Shown here: in pieces, positions 8,776 through 16,839 of the stretch
Numbering within the stretch: the stretch's first letter is position 1
How the letters are laid out: the number at the start of each line of letters is the position of its first letter
Source: Dyella sp. BiH032
Lineage (GTDB): Bacteria; Pseudomonadota; Gammaproteobacteria; Xanthomonadales; Rhodanobacteraceae
Reading direction: 5' to 3'
Length of the DNA: 64,000 nt
Assembly (NCBI RefSeq): GCF_031954525.1
Contig: NZ_CP134867.1
Location: 3,596,001 to 3,660,000, forward strand
The notes under the pieces: model-generated
Database searches by the model: none
Seen by the model: only the letters and a program-made list of their open reading frames with translations
Told to the model about the DNA's origin: nothing
Program-made: the position numbers and the translations under genes

Positions 8776-9375
8776 TCAACCCGGGAGCCGCCAACTTTGC
8801 AGTGTCGTGTAATCGGCCTGGCCGACGATGCTGTGGATCAGCGCCAGTTGCTCCACGCGCCACGTCACCGGCCCGACCGGCCGCGGCGGCAGCATGTCGC
8901 TGCGGCTGTAGCCGAGCGTGACGTGCGGCGTGAACGTGCGCGACACCTGCCCGCCCTGCCCGGCGCGGATCAGGTGCTCGCGCAACGCCTGCCATAGCTC
9001 GCTCAGCGGCCTCGGCACCTCGTCCGAGCGCAGGACGCATGGCGGCTCGCGGCCGCGGAAGGTGGACAGGTTGTCGAGCGTCCAGTCGAAGGCGTGGGCG
9101 CGCAGCGCATCGCCGGCCTGCCGCGCGGCGCGCGCGATGTCCTCGCGCAGCATCGGATGGTCGCCCAGGAAATGCAGGGTGGCGTGGTAGCGCGACGGTG
9201 CCACCCAGCGCGCGCGGAATCCCGGCGATTCGCGCCTGAGCGCATCGGCGATGCGCGAGAAGGCGTCCCGGGTCGCCTCGTCCGGCATCAGTGCGAAGAA
9301 CAGGCGATGGACCCGCGTCGGCCCGGCGGGGCCGCCGAGGAGATCCAGCTGAGGCGGGTCGAAGACGTTCGGCAT
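8776..9375 (-). CDS. thpR: RNA 2',3'-cyclic phosphodiesterase
   Basis: 2H phosphoesterase of 199 residues (LigT/ThpR family), which opens 2',3'-cyclic phosphates on RNA ends. Both catalytic HxTL motifs are present: HATL at 64-67 and HVTL at 151-154, with the expected spacing of about 85 residues. RLFFALMPDEATR near residue 24 is the usual first strand. It appears to be transcribed alone. Confidence 0.88.
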   Translation of the reverse strand: MPNVFDPPQLDLLGGPAGPTRVHRLFFALMPDEATRDAFSRIADALRRESPGFRARWVAPSRYHATLHFLGDHPMLREDIARAARQAGDALRAHAFDWTLDNLSTFRGREPPCVLRSDEVPRPLSELWQALREHLIRAGQGGQVSRTFTPHVTLGYSRSDMLPPRPVGPVTWRVEQLALIHSIVGQADYTTLQSWRLPG

Positions 9376-9572
9376 CGTGACGGCAGGTTATAGACAAACG
9401 CGAACCTTAGCGCATCGTCGCCGGCAGGGCCCCACATGGCCGTAACAGGAACGCTACGCCACGGTTACCTTGGCCGGCGAACAATGCGATATGCACAGCT
9501 CCGAGTGCGCGGTGGCCAGGGCGACTGCCGCGCGCCGCCCGAGCGTACGCCGGATAACGGCGGGAGGTCGCC

Positions 9573-10070
9573 ATGAAAACCCGTTGCGTCTTCAGCACGC
9601 CGGACCTGCAAGCCGCGCGTGCCGCCATGCGTGCCGCGCTGGATGCAGGCATCGACGACGAGGACATCTGTTTCGTCGCCCGCGACGACATCGAACTGGC
9701 GAAGATTCCCGATCACCGCATGACGGGGCGCACCGACTTCGTCCCTTCCGCCATCCGCGGCGTGGCCTGTGGTGGCGGTGCCGGCCTGCTGCTGGGCCTG
9801 CTTGCCGCGGCGGTGCCGCCGCTGGGTGTGACCCTGGCCGGCGCGGGTGCCGCGGCGGTGGCGGGCGCGGCGGTGGGCGGCTGGACGGGCGCGCTGATCG
9901 GCAGCGAAGTGCCGGACGTGATCCATCGCAAGTTCGGCGGCGAAATCGCCTCCGGCCACATTCTCGTCGTGCTGGACGGCAGCAAGGAACGGCTCGAACT
10001 CGCCGAGCCCGCGGTGGCACGTACCGGTGCCACGCTATTGCCGTTCCACGCCCACACCGCGCTGACGTAA
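9573..10070 (+). CDS. Glycine-zipper membrane-associated stress-like protein, unassigned
   Basis: 165 residues. The N-terminal 45 residues (CVFSTPDLQAARAAMRAALDAGI) look like the soluble domain of general-stress proteins that precede a glycine zipper. Residues 65-110 are Gly/Ala-rich and hydrophobic and could form one hairpin in the membrane. The C-terminal part (HILVVLDGSKERLELAEPAV) is a short alpha/beta segment. A strong GGGAGG ribosome site supports ATG 9573. No specific function can be given. It converges with the bcr-like gene. Confidence 0.65.
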   Translation: MKTRCVFSTPDLQAARAAMRAALDAGIDDEDICFVARDDIELAKIPDHRMTGRTDFVPSAIRGVACGGGAGLLLGLLAAAVPPLGVTLAGAGAAAVAGAAVGGWTGALIGSEVPDVIHRKFGGEIASGHILVVLDGSKERLELAEPAVARTGATLLPFHAHTALT

Positions 10071-10089
10071 CGGCGGGACCGTGCCCCGC

Positions 10090-11298
10090 TCAGTCGGCCG
10101 CCGGCTCCGCGACGCGGTAGCGCCGATGGCGCAGCGTGACCTGCGCGAGCACCAGGGCGATCACCGAGCAGGCGGCGATGCCCGCCAGCATCGGCCGGGC
10201 CGTACCGTCGAGGAAACGCCCGACCACGCCGATCACGCACGCCCCCGTGGCGAACTGGATCGTGCCCAGCAGAGCGGAGGCCGTGCCGGCGATCTTGCCG
10301 TGGTCTTCCAGCGCCAGCACCGCCGAACTGGGCATCACCAGGCCGAGGAAGCCGTAGCCGACGAACAGCAGCGCCATCATCACGCCCAGGTTGTCCACGC
10401 CCGCCACGTTCAGCAGCAGCAGCATCACCATCACCACGCTGTAGCCGACCACGGCGGTGCGCACCAGCCGCGCCAGGCCGTAGCGCGCGCCCAACTTGCC
10501 GGTGAACTGCGCGGCGCCGATGAACGACACGGCATTCACCGAGAACGCCAACCCGTACAGCGTGGGCGACAGGCCATAGTGGTCGATCAGCACGAACGAC
10601 GAATTGGCGAGATAGGCGAAGAAGCTCGCCACGCCGAACGAGCAGATGAAGACCAGCCCCAAGTAATGGCGATCGCGCAGCAGCGTACCGTAGGCGCCCA
10701 GCGCGGTGCGCAGGTTGCTGTCCACGCGCGCCTCGCGCGGCCGCGTCTCCTTCAGCGCGGTCGCCGCCAGCACCAGGCCCAGCACGGCGGCGCCGGCCAC
10801 CGTCCAGAAGATGCCGCGCCAGCTCGCCAGGCGGATCACCAGGCTGCCGGTCAGCGGCGCGAGGATCGGCGACACGCTGAAGACCAGCATCAGCAGCGAC
10901 ATCAGCCGCGCGGCATCGTGGCCCGTATGCATGTCGCGCACGATCGCGCGCGGGATGACCATGCCCGCGCAGGCGCCAAGGCCCTGCACGAAGCGGAAAG
11001 CGATCAACGTGTGGATGTCCGATGCCAGCGCGCAGCCGATGCTGCCCAGCGCGAACACCACCAGTCCGAAGTAGATCGGCGCCTTGCGGCCCAGCATGTC
11101 CGACACCGGGCCGTATACCAGTTGCCCCACGCCCACCGCGGCGAAGAACGCCATCAGGCTCATCTGCGCGGTGTCCACGTCGGTGCCCAGCGCCTCGCGG
11201 ATGGTGGGCAGCGCCGGCAGGTACATGTCGATGGCAAAGGGGCCGATGGCCGACAGCAGGCCCAGAATGAGCGCCGCCCCGAAGAACCGGGAATTCAT
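10090..11298 (-). CDS. bcr: Bcr/CflA-family multidrug MFS exporter
   Basis: Twelve-helix drug:H+ antiporter of 402 residues. The first helix and loop (IDMYLPALPTI), motif A (GPVSDMLGRKAPIYFGL) and motif C region (RFVQGLGACAGMVIPRAIVRDM) are typical of the Bcr/CflA group, which exports bicyclomycin, chloramphenicol and related compounds. ATG 11298 is at the first membrane helix; the longer reading upstream adds 16 residues without support. No regulator is adjacent. Confidence 0.85.
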   Translation of the reverse strand: MNSRFFGAALILGLLSAIGPFAIDMYLPALPTIREALGTDVDTAQMSLMAFFAAVGVGQLVYGPVSDMLGRKAPIYFGLVVFALGSIGCALASDIHTLIAFRFVQGLGACAGMVIPRAIVRDMHTGHDAARLMSLLMLVFSVSPILAPLTGSLVIRLASWRGIFWTVAGAAVLGLVLAATALKETRPREARVDSNLRTALGAYGTLLRDRHYLGLVFICSFGVASFFAYLANSSFVLIDHYGLSPTLYGLAFSVNAVSFIGAAQFTGKLGARYGLARLVRTAVVGYSVVMVMLLLLNVAGVDNLGVMMALLFVGYGFLGLVMPSSAVLALEDHGKIAGTASALLGTIQFATGACVIGVVGRFLDGTARPMLAGIAACSVIALVLAQVTLRHRRYRVAEPAAD

Positions 11299-11502
11299 GC
11301 GTCTGTTTCCTTGAAATCGAAAAGCGAGGAAGCCGGCGCGCAGCATCGGCGCCAGGCCCGTCCGTTCATCGCAGCGCGATGGCGAGGATGCCGGAGAAAG
11401 GACGAATTATTGAACCAACCAGTCTTGAAATACAAGCGCGGCGTTTGACGCGAGGTCGCGCCGCATTGCACGGCGCGACCGGTGCACTTTAGCGGAAGGC
11501 GC

Positions 11503-12330
11503 TCAGCGCCGCGCGGGTCCCTGCCCCGCCAGCGCGGCGCGGATCTCGCGCAGCTTCGCCTTCACCTTCGCCGCGTTCTCCGGGCCCAGGCGCAGCATCA
11601 GCTTCTGTCCGGCGGAAAGCTGCTGCAGGGACGGATCGACGAAGCGGTAGTACGTATCGGTGCGCACCAGGGCGACCGGCGGCGTGGCCTGCGGCGCGGC
11701 GAGCATGTCGTCGATGGCCACGATCAGGCGGTCGTTGAAGTAGCCATGCGGGTAGCCCAGATCCCGATAGGCCTGCTGGAACAGCGGGTAATAGCGGACG
11801 TACCACGCCACCGCCTTCTGCGCGTCCACCGCCTCGACCACGCGAAGGTACGGCGCGTAGCGCTCGGCATTGCGCGGCGACATCTCGATGCCGCCTTCCT
11901 GCTCGTCCACGGCGAACGGGCCGCGCGGCGTGCGCAGGGGCAGCAATCGCACGGCCACGCCCTGGCGCGGCAGCGCGTCGATGGTGGCGACGACGTGCGG
12001 GATGATCTGTTCGCGCAGCAGCAGCCCGGCTAGATCGCTTCCGCCCAGTTGCGCCAGTTCGTCGGCTACCGTGCCGTCGCTGCCGTCCAGCGCAGGCAGC
12101 GGCGCGGTCGAGGCGGATGCGGGTGCCGCGTCCGCGATGGGGTGGCGAATGACCGAAGACGCCACCGCGGGTGCCGCGCCCGTCGCTGAAGAAGCCGGCG
12201 CGGACGGCGCGGGTGCGGGTCCCTGCAGCCCCTTGCGCCAGAGATAGACGCCTGCCGCGATCGCCGCCGCTACCACGGCCACCGCCACGATCCAGGCACC
12301 GAATGAAGTCTGCCGATCTTTTCTCACCAT
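11503..12330 (-). CDS. DUF3014 membrane-anchored protein
   Basis: 275 residues: a short cytoplasmic N-terminus, one membrane helix (about 12-31), a Pro/Ala/Ser-rich linker of about 70 residues, then a globular periplasmic DUF3014 domain (LAGLLLREQIIPHVVATIDALPRQGVAVRLLP, RYAPYLRVVEAVDAQKAVAWYVRYYPLFQQAYRDLGYP). The family is of unknown function and is common in gammaproteobacteria. It is divergent from exbD, with 190 bases between their starts. Confidence 0.8.
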   Translation of the reverse strand: MVRKDRQTSFGAWIVAVAVVAAAIAAGVYLWRKGLQGPAPAPSAPASSATGAAPAVASSVIRHPIADAAPASASTAPLPALDGSDGTVADELAQLGGSDLAGLLLREQIIPHVVATIDALPRQGVAVRLLPLRTPRGPFAVDEQEGGIEMSPRNAERYAPYLRVVEAVDAQKAVAWYVRYYPLFQQAYRDLGYPHGYFNDRLIVAIDDMLAAPQATPPVALVRTDTYYRFVDPSLQQLSAGQKLMLRLGPENAAKVKAKLREIRAALAGQGPARR

Positions 12331-12520
12331 GCTTTCCTCTTGCACTGCCAACCAGGTTGAGACTGGACGATGGCCGGATGGTTCATCCCGATGCGTGCGC
12401 GCTGGCCGCAGTTCCCCCCGTGGCGGCGCCGATGGCGGCCGCAGTAACCTGCAGCCGTCGCGGCAATCCCCCATCGGCCGCGGCGTCCCCCACATCGTTG
12501 CTTCGCCCAGGAGGAAGAAC

Positions 12521-12916
12521 ATGGCTTTCTCTGTCCGTGCCGAAAGCAGTGCCATCTCCAACATCAACGTCACGCCGCTGGTCGACGTGCTGCTGGTGCT
12601 CCTGATCATCTTCATGATCACCGCGCCGGTGGTGACGCACCGCACCCACATCGACCTGCCCTCGCTCGGCGGCAAGCGCAGCGCTCCCCTCGCCGAACCG
12701 ATCCGCCTGTCGATCCAGGCCGACGGCTCGCTGTACTGGAATGACACGCCCGTCGACGAAGCGCAGCTGGCGACCCAGCTCGCCGTGGCCGGCCAGCGCG
12801 CCGAGCCGCCGCGCCTGATCGTGCGGGCCGCGGACGGCGCGGCCTACCAGGCCGTGGCCAGGGTGCTGGCCCAGGCCAAGGCGCAAGGGGTGACCGGCAT
12901 CGATTTCGAGCAGTAG
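12521..12916 (+). CDS. exbD: ExbD/TolR-family energy-transducing protein
   Basis: 131-residue ExbD/TolR protein with one membrane helix (about 20-40) carrying the functional Asp in the motif NVTPLVDVLLVLLIIFMI, then a periplasmic domain. ExbD works with ExbB and TonB to energise outer-membrane receptors; TolR does so for TolA. No exbB, tonB, tolQ or tolA is adjacent, so this is an orphan copy. AGGAGG eight bases before ATG 12521 fixes the start. It might serve the TonB receptor at 40.2-43.2 kb, but nothing in the sequence links them. Confidence 0.85.
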   Translation: MAFSVRAESSAISNINVTPLVDVLLVLLIIFMITAPVVTHRTHIDLPSLGGKRSAPLAEPIRLSIQADGSLYWNDTPVDEAQLATQLAVAGQRAEPPRLIVRAADGAAYQAVARVLAQAKAQGVTGIDFEQ

Positions 12917-12925
12917 CCCGGCCCT

Positions 12926-12969
12926 GGGCCCGGAGGCGAGCGCTGCTCCGGGCCCCGCGCGAAATTTTT
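12926..12969 (+). terminator. Terminator-like hairpin after exbD
   Basis: GGGCCCGGAG (12926-12935) pairs perfectly with CTCCGGGCCC (12946-12955); after nine more bases comes TTTTT (12965-12969). Strong stem but a late T run, so termination is likely rather than certain. Confidence 0.55.
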
Positions 12970-13077
12970 CGGCGCGCTTTGTCGATTCCCCGTTTTCCCG
13001 CTCGTCGTCTGCATGGAATGCCTCCCGGACGCCGGGATAGGCGTCCTTTCGACTATCCACGACTGAGGACTCAAGCG

Positions 13078-13569
13078 ATGACCACCCGATTCCAGCGCAT
13101 CACCCCCTTCCTGTGGTTCGACCAGCAGGCCGAGGAAGCGGCCAAGTTCTACGTGTCGCTGTTCGAGAACTCTCGCATCACGCACGTGGCGCGCTACACC
13201 AAGGAAGTGGCCCAGGCGGCCGGACGCCAGGAAGGCGACGTGATGACGGTGGCCTTCGAGCTGGACGGGCAAGCCTTCACCGCGATCAACGGCGGGCCGG
13301 TTTTCCAGTTCAACGAGTCGATCTCGCTGGTGGTGCATTGCCACTCGCAGCAGGAAATCGACCACTTCTGGAAAGGCCTTTCCGCGGGCGGCGCCGAGAG
13401 CCAGTGCGGCTGGCTGAAGGATCGCTACGGCCTGTCCTGGCAGATCGTGCCCGAGGAACTCATCCAGCTGATGACGGGGCCGGAACAGGACAAGGCGGCG
13501 CGCGCCATGGGCGCCGTGATGCACATGCAGAAGATCGACCTGGAGCAGATCCGCAAGGCCGCCGCCTGA
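13078..13569 (+). CDS. VOC-family PhnB/3-demethylubiquinone methyltransferase-like protein
   Basis: 163-residue member of the PhnB-like branch of the vicinal-oxygen-chelate fold. Visible blocks are ITPFLWFDQQAEEAAKFYVSLF, GQAFTAINGGPVFQFNESISL, CGWLKDRYGLSWQIVP and KAARAMGAVMHMQKIDL, which match the 'glyoxalase superfamily / 3-demethylubiquinone-9 methyltransferase domain' proteins. These are dimeric cytoplasmic proteins with no proven reaction; the methyltransferase name is historical. Confidence 0.82.
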   Translation: MTTRFQRITPFLWFDQQAEEAAKFYVSLFENSRITHVARYTKEVAQAAGRQEGDVMTVAFELDGQAFTAINGGPVFQFNESISLVVHCHSQQEIDHFWKGLSAGGAESQCGWLKDRYGLSWQIVPEELIQLMTGPEQDKAARAMGAVMHMQKIDLEQIRKAAA

Positions 13570-13622
13570 AGGCGCTCGCGCGGGCGCGGGCGCGCGCGCG
13601 CGAAGGCTCTGCGCACCCCGCC

Positions 13623-13997
13623 TTACTGCGCGTGCACCCAGTGCACGTAGATGCCGTGTTCCTCGTCTTCGGCGCGGGTGCCCTTGCGCCCGTCGGCCAC
13701 CACGCCCCAGATGCTGCGCAGGCCGGTCGGCGTCATGCGGTCGATGCGTACCTTCTCTTCCTTGGCGATCGGAAACTGGGTCTCCACCACCAGTGCCTGC
13801 CCGCGCTCCCATACCAGCAGCGCTGGCCGGCCGCCGCCGGCGCCCCAGCCGATGTGGATCTCCACCTGCTGCGCGCTGAAGCTGCCGCGGTTGTCCAGCG
13901 TCCAGCTCTCGGAACGGTCGAGCAGCGCCTTGAGGTCCGGGTCGCTCCAGTCGACCTTGTTGGCGTTCCACTTGGATGGCGGCTTATGGAAGGACAT
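13623..13997 (-). CDS. Small hypothetical protein, paralogue of the gene at 16374
   Basis: 124 residues, no signal peptide or membrane helix, aromatic-rich with several Trp. It is clearly related to the 122-residue protein at 16374-16742: both share WTLDNRG(S/T)F, HIGWGA/HVGWGA, GRPALLVWER/GRPAMLVWER, RIDR, WGVVADGR and a C-terminal VHW(V/L)H. I do not recognise the family. The shared Gly/Trp strands suggest a compact beta fold. Unlike its paralogue it shows no sigma-28 promoter upstream. Confidence 0.7.
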   Translation of the reverse strand: MSFHKPPSKWNANKVDWSDPDLKALLDRSESWTLDNRGSFSAQQVEIHIGWGAGGGRPALLVWERGQALVVETQFPIAKEEKVRIDRMTPTGLRSIWGVVADGRKGTRAEDEEHGIYVHWVHAQ

Positions 13998-14100
13998 GGC
14001 GTGTCACCCCGAAGTCAGTGACGGCGCGCAGCGCGCGCCGGCGTTGGGGCGATTGTGCCGGCTTCGAGGCGTTTTTGGGTGAACGGCGCCGCCGCTTCCG

Positions 14101-14997
14101 TCACAGCAGCACGAAGCGGTGGGCCGTCAGCGGCGGGGGCAGTTCCATTTCGCCCAGAGCTGCGCGCAGATCGCGCTCGATGAGGCGCGTCATGGCATCC
14201 AGCGGCAGGTCGTTGGGTTCGCGCCCGAACGGGTCCTGCAATTCGTCGCTCAATGCGTCCAGGCCGAAGAAGGTGTAGCTGACCAGCAGCACCGGCAGCA
14301 GCGTCCACCAACCCAGCGATCCAGCGAACGCGAACGGCAACGCCAGGCAGAACAGATGTGCCGTGCGGTGCAGCAGCAGCGAGTAGGCGAACGGCAGCGG
14401 CGTCGCCGCGATGCGTTCGCAGCCGCCCTGCACGTGGCCGATCTCCGTCAGCTGGGCTTCGAGCACCGAGTAATGGATCTCGCCAATGCGCCCTTCGTCC
14501 GCCAGCCGGCGGCATTGCAGCCCGATATCCGCCAGCACCGCATCGGTGGGATTGGGCAGGGTCTCCCAAGCGCGCGCCGCGGACCACGCCGCCACGCGCG
14601 GTGCGTCGGGCTCGCCGCGCAGGCGCGCGTTCAGCCCATGGGCGAAGCCGCACAGCGAGTAAAGCAGCTGGCGGCGGGTCTCCGCATCGAGCGACGCGGT
14701 CTGCCTGGCGAACGAACGGCTGGCGATGATCAGCTGTCCCCAGAGCTTGCGCCCTTCCCACCAGCGCTCATAGCAGGCGCTGTTGCGGAAGCTCATGAAG
14801 ATGGACAGGGCAATGCCGATCAGAGTGAACGGCGTCGCGCTCAAGGGCGCGAACACCGCAGGACGCCAGCGCGCCAGCCACACCGCACCGACGCTCAGCG
14901 CCGCGATCACCACCAGCCGACCGGCAATGCGCGGCAGGATCGAGCCGCGCATCGCGAACAGGATGTCGTAGAGACTCGGGCGCTCGCGCACGATCAT
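14101..14997 (-). CDS. Bestrophin-family anion channel (UPF0187/YneE-like)
   Basis: 298-residue bestrophin homologue. The membrane part includes helices around residues 25-75, with the conserved FRNSACYERWWEGRKLWGQLI block after the second helix, and around 220-255 (LGWWTLLPVLLVSYTFFGLDALSDELQDPFG). The DPFG(R)EPNDLPLD signature is at the right place. Bacterial bestrophins form pentameric channels in the inner membrane, some cation- and some anion-selective. Its ATG overlaps the dmeF-like stop as ATGA, so the two are translationally coupled. Confidence 0.83.
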   Translation of the reverse strand: MIVRERPSLYDILFAMRGSILPRIAGRLVVIAALSVGAVWLARWRPAVFAPLSATPFTLIGIALSIFMSFRNSACYERWWEGRKLWGQLIIASRSFARQTASLDAETRRQLLYSLCGFAHGLNARLRGEPDAPRVAAWSAARAWETLPNPTDAVLADIGLQCRRLADEGRIGEIHYSVLEAQLTEIGHVQGGCERIAATPLPFAYSLLLHRTAHLFCLALPFAFAGSLGWWTLLPVLLVSYTFFGLDALSDELQDPFGREPNDLPLDAMTRLIERDLRAALGEMELPPPLTAHRFVLL

Positions 14998-16040
14998 GGC
15001 GCGCAACGCTCCGCGCGGACATCCGCGCCCACCGGTACGAAGGCGAATGGCAGGCTTCCCGCTTCCGCGATCTCCACCGTCACGTGCGCCAGCTCCTCAT
15101 GCACCGCCAGGCGTCCGCGCACCGCCGCCGCATTCAGCGGCCGCGCGCTCACCAGGGCCAGGATGCAAGCGTAGCGCCCTTTGCCCACCCGCCACACATG
15201 CAGGTCGCTGATAGCGGTATAGGGAAAGTGTTCCGCCACCACCTCGCGCACTTCCTGGACCACCGGCGCGTCCATGTCCGCATCCAGCAGCACCTTCCCG
15301 GATTGCCGCAACAGGCCGACCGCCCAGTTCGCCACCAGCGCCGCACCCACGATGCCCATGGCCGGATCGAGCCAGCGCGCGCCGAAGTACTTGCCGCCGA
15401 GCAGCGCCAGGATCGCAAGCACCGACGTGGCCGCGTCCGCGATGACGTGCAGGTAGGCCGAACGCAGGTTGATGTCGTGGTGATGGTGGCCGTGCTCGTG
15501 GTGGTGCTCGTGATGACGATGCGCACCATGATGACCATGGCCATGATGATCGCGGCCGTGATGATCGTGGGCATGACCGTGGTGGCCATCACGCAACAGC
15601 CAGGCGCACAGCAGGTTGACGAACAAGCCGAGGACCGCGATGGCGATCGCCTCGTCGTAGTGGATCGCGCTCGGCGCGAACAACCGCTCTACGGACTGGA
15701 ACAGCATCAGCGCCGCGACCACCGCCAGCAGCAGCGCGCTGCTGTAGCCGCCCAGCACCTCGATCTTCCAGGTGCCGAAGGCGAAGCGCCGGTCCCCCGC
15801 CAGCCGTCGCGCCAGCGCATAGGCGCCCAGCGACAGGCCCAGGGCGAGCGCATGCGAACTCATGTGCCAGCCATCGGCCAGCAGCGCCATCGAATTGAGC
15901 AGGTAGCCGCCGGTGATCTCGACCACCATCATCACCGCCGTGATGACGGTGGCGCGCAAGGTGTTCTTTTCCGCGAGGGGATTGCCGTCGTTGAAACGGT
16001 GGTCGTGCACGTAGGGGGAGGCGTCGGGGGCGGCGTTCAT
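14994..16040 (-). CDS. dmeF: Cation diffusion facilitator, DmeF-like (Co/Ni exporter)
   Basis: 348-residue CDF transporter with six membrane helices and a cytoplasmic C-terminal domain. A very His-rich loop lies between helices 4 and 5 (about residues 152-193), typical of DmeF-type Co2+/Ni2+ or Zn2+ exporters. The helix 2 motif appears as SMALLADGWHMSSHALAL and that of helix 5 as AYLHVIADAATSVLAI; both give the H/D metal site. The divergent RcnR-type gene supports Co/Ni as substrate. ATG 16040 is the start nearest the domain. The bestrophin gene is coupled downstream. Confidence 0.85.
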   Translation of the reverse strand: MNAAPDASPYVHDHRFNDGNPLAEKNTLRATVITAVMMVVEITGGYLLNSMALLADGWHMSSHALALGLSLGAYALARRLAGDRRFAFGTWKIEVLGGYSSALLLAVVAALMLFQSVERLFAPSAIHYDEAIAIAVLGLFVNLLCAWLLRDGHHGHAHDHHGRDHHGHGHHGAHRHHEHHHEHGHHHHDINLRSAYLHVIADAATSVLAILALLGGKYFGARWLDPAMGIVGAALVANWAVGLLRQSGKVLLDADMDAPVVQEVREVVAEHFPYTAISDLHVWRVGKGRYACILALVSARPLNAAAVRGRLAVHEELAHVTVEIAEAGSLPFAFVPVGADVRAERCAP

Positions 16041-16056
16041 GGCGACGGGTGGTTTA

Positions 16057-16077
16057 GGATACCCCCCCATACTATCC
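16057..16077. promoter_or_regulatory. Candidate RcnR/DmeR operator between dmeF and the repressor gene
   Basis: GGATA and TATCC form an inverted repeat around a run of seven C and an ATAC: GGATACCCCCCCATACTATC. A G/C tract flanked by short A/T-rich half-sites is the known operator design of the RcnR/CsoR family. It lies between the two divergent starts (16040 and 16097), so it can control both. Confidence 0.7.
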
Positions 16078-16096
16078 AGGCCTGATGGAGGACGCC

Positions 16097-16360
16097 ATGG
16101 CACACGTCGCCGGCAACAAGAAGCAACTGGTGGCGCGCGTGCGCCGCATCGGCGGGCAGCTCGCCTCACTGGAGCGCGCCATCGAAGCCGACGAGGACTG
16201 CGGCGCGATCCTCCAGCTGGCCGCATCCATCCGCGGCGCCATGCAGGGACTGACCCTCCAGCTGATGGAGGGCCATCTGAAGGAACACGTCGCCGGCACG
16301 CGCCAGCGCGACCAGGAGCTGGAACCGGTGCTGGCCGTGCTGCGCGCCTATCTGCGCTGA
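16097..16360 (+). CDS. rcnR: RcnR/FrmR-family metal-sensing repressor
   Basis: 87-residue all-helical repressor. Counting from MAHV, the RcnR Ni/Co ligand set falls exactly in register: His3, Cys35, His60 and His64. This register, and GGAGG five bases upstream, argue for ATG 16097 over the ATG four codons earlier. Known RcnR represses an exporter gene until Ni2+ or Co2+ binds; here the divergent dmeF-like gene is the obvious target. It could be called DmeR by analogy with rhizobia. Confidence 0.85.
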   Translation: MAHVAGNKKQLVARVRRIGGQLASLERAIEADEDCGAILQLAASIRGAMQGLTLQLMEGHLKEHVAGTRQRDQELEPVLAVLRAYLR

Positions 16361-16383
16361 GCCGTCGGGCGGCTCAGCGCAGA
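16351..16383. terminator. Bidirectional hairpin holding both stop codons
   Basis: TCTGCGCTGAGCC (16351-16363) pairs perfectly with GGCTCAGCGCAGA (16371-16383) over 13 bp, with a 7-base loop. The stop of the RcnR-like gene (16358-16360) and of the convergent gene (16374-16376) both lie in the stem. There is no T run. The inner ten bases recur at 26057-26079. Confidence 0.6.
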
Positions 16384-16742
16384 TGCAGCCAATGCACCCA
16401 GGCGCCGGCTTCGCGGTCCTCGGCGCGAAACCCTTCGCGTCCGTCCGCCACCACGCCCCAGGCGCTGCGTACTTCCTCGCCGGCATAGCGGTCGATGCGC
16501 ACGTGTTCGCCGACGGGGATCGGAAAGCCGGTCACGACCACCACGGCCTGCTCCCGCTCCCACACCAGCATGGCGGGGCGTCCGGACGAGGCGCCCCAGC
16601 CCACGTGCAGCTGCACGTCGCGCGGTTCGAACGTGCCGCGGTTGTCCAGCGTCCAGTCTTCGGTCTTCTTGAGGAGAGCCGCCAGGCGGTCGTCGTCCCA
16701 GTCGACGCGGTTGCCGGTCCAGCGGGCGTGCGGCTTGTGCAT
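16374..16742 (-). CDS. Small hypothetical protein, paralogue of the gene at 13623
   Basis: 122-residue cytoplasmic protein of unrecognised family, roughly half identical to the product of 13623-13997 across its length (shared WTLDNRG, GWGA, GRPA-LVWER, RIDR, WGVVADGR, VHW). The start ATG 16742 matches the start of the paralogue. A sigma-28 promoter precedes it, so it is probably expressed with flagellar or chemotaxis genes. The two copies are separated by the metal-export locus. Function unknown. Confidence 0.72.
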   Translation of the reverse strand: MHKPHARWTGNRVDWDDDRLAALLKKTEDWTLDNRGTFEPRDVQLHVGWGASSGRPAMLVWEREQAVVVVTGFPIPVGEHVRIDRYAGEEVRSAWGVVADGREGFRAEDREAGAWVHWLHLR

Positions 16743-16773
16743 GGGAAGGTCGGGCTCCGGGCGGTTTCCCGCC

Positions 16774-16800
16774 CTATCGGCCGCTGCGCCGCTTTCTTTA
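16774..16800 (-). promoter_or_regulatory. Sigma-28 (FliA) promoter for the hypothetical gene at 16742
   Basis: On the minus strand: TAAAGAAA, an 11-base spacer, then GCCGATAG. The known consensus is TAAAGTTT-N11-GCCGATAA, so 13 of 16 bases match with exact spacing and a perfect TAAAG and GCCGATA. The -10 box ends 31 bases before the ATG. Confidence 0.75.
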
Positions 16801-16839
16801 GCGGCGGATCCGTGACGCGAACCGCAGCGCGGCCCGTAT

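Noticed and set aside
10081..11448. 455-codon plus-strand frame opposite the Bcr-type exporter
   Set aside because: Antisense shadow; low-complexity His/Gln/Arg text, while the minus strand encodes twelve membrane helices with MFS motifs.
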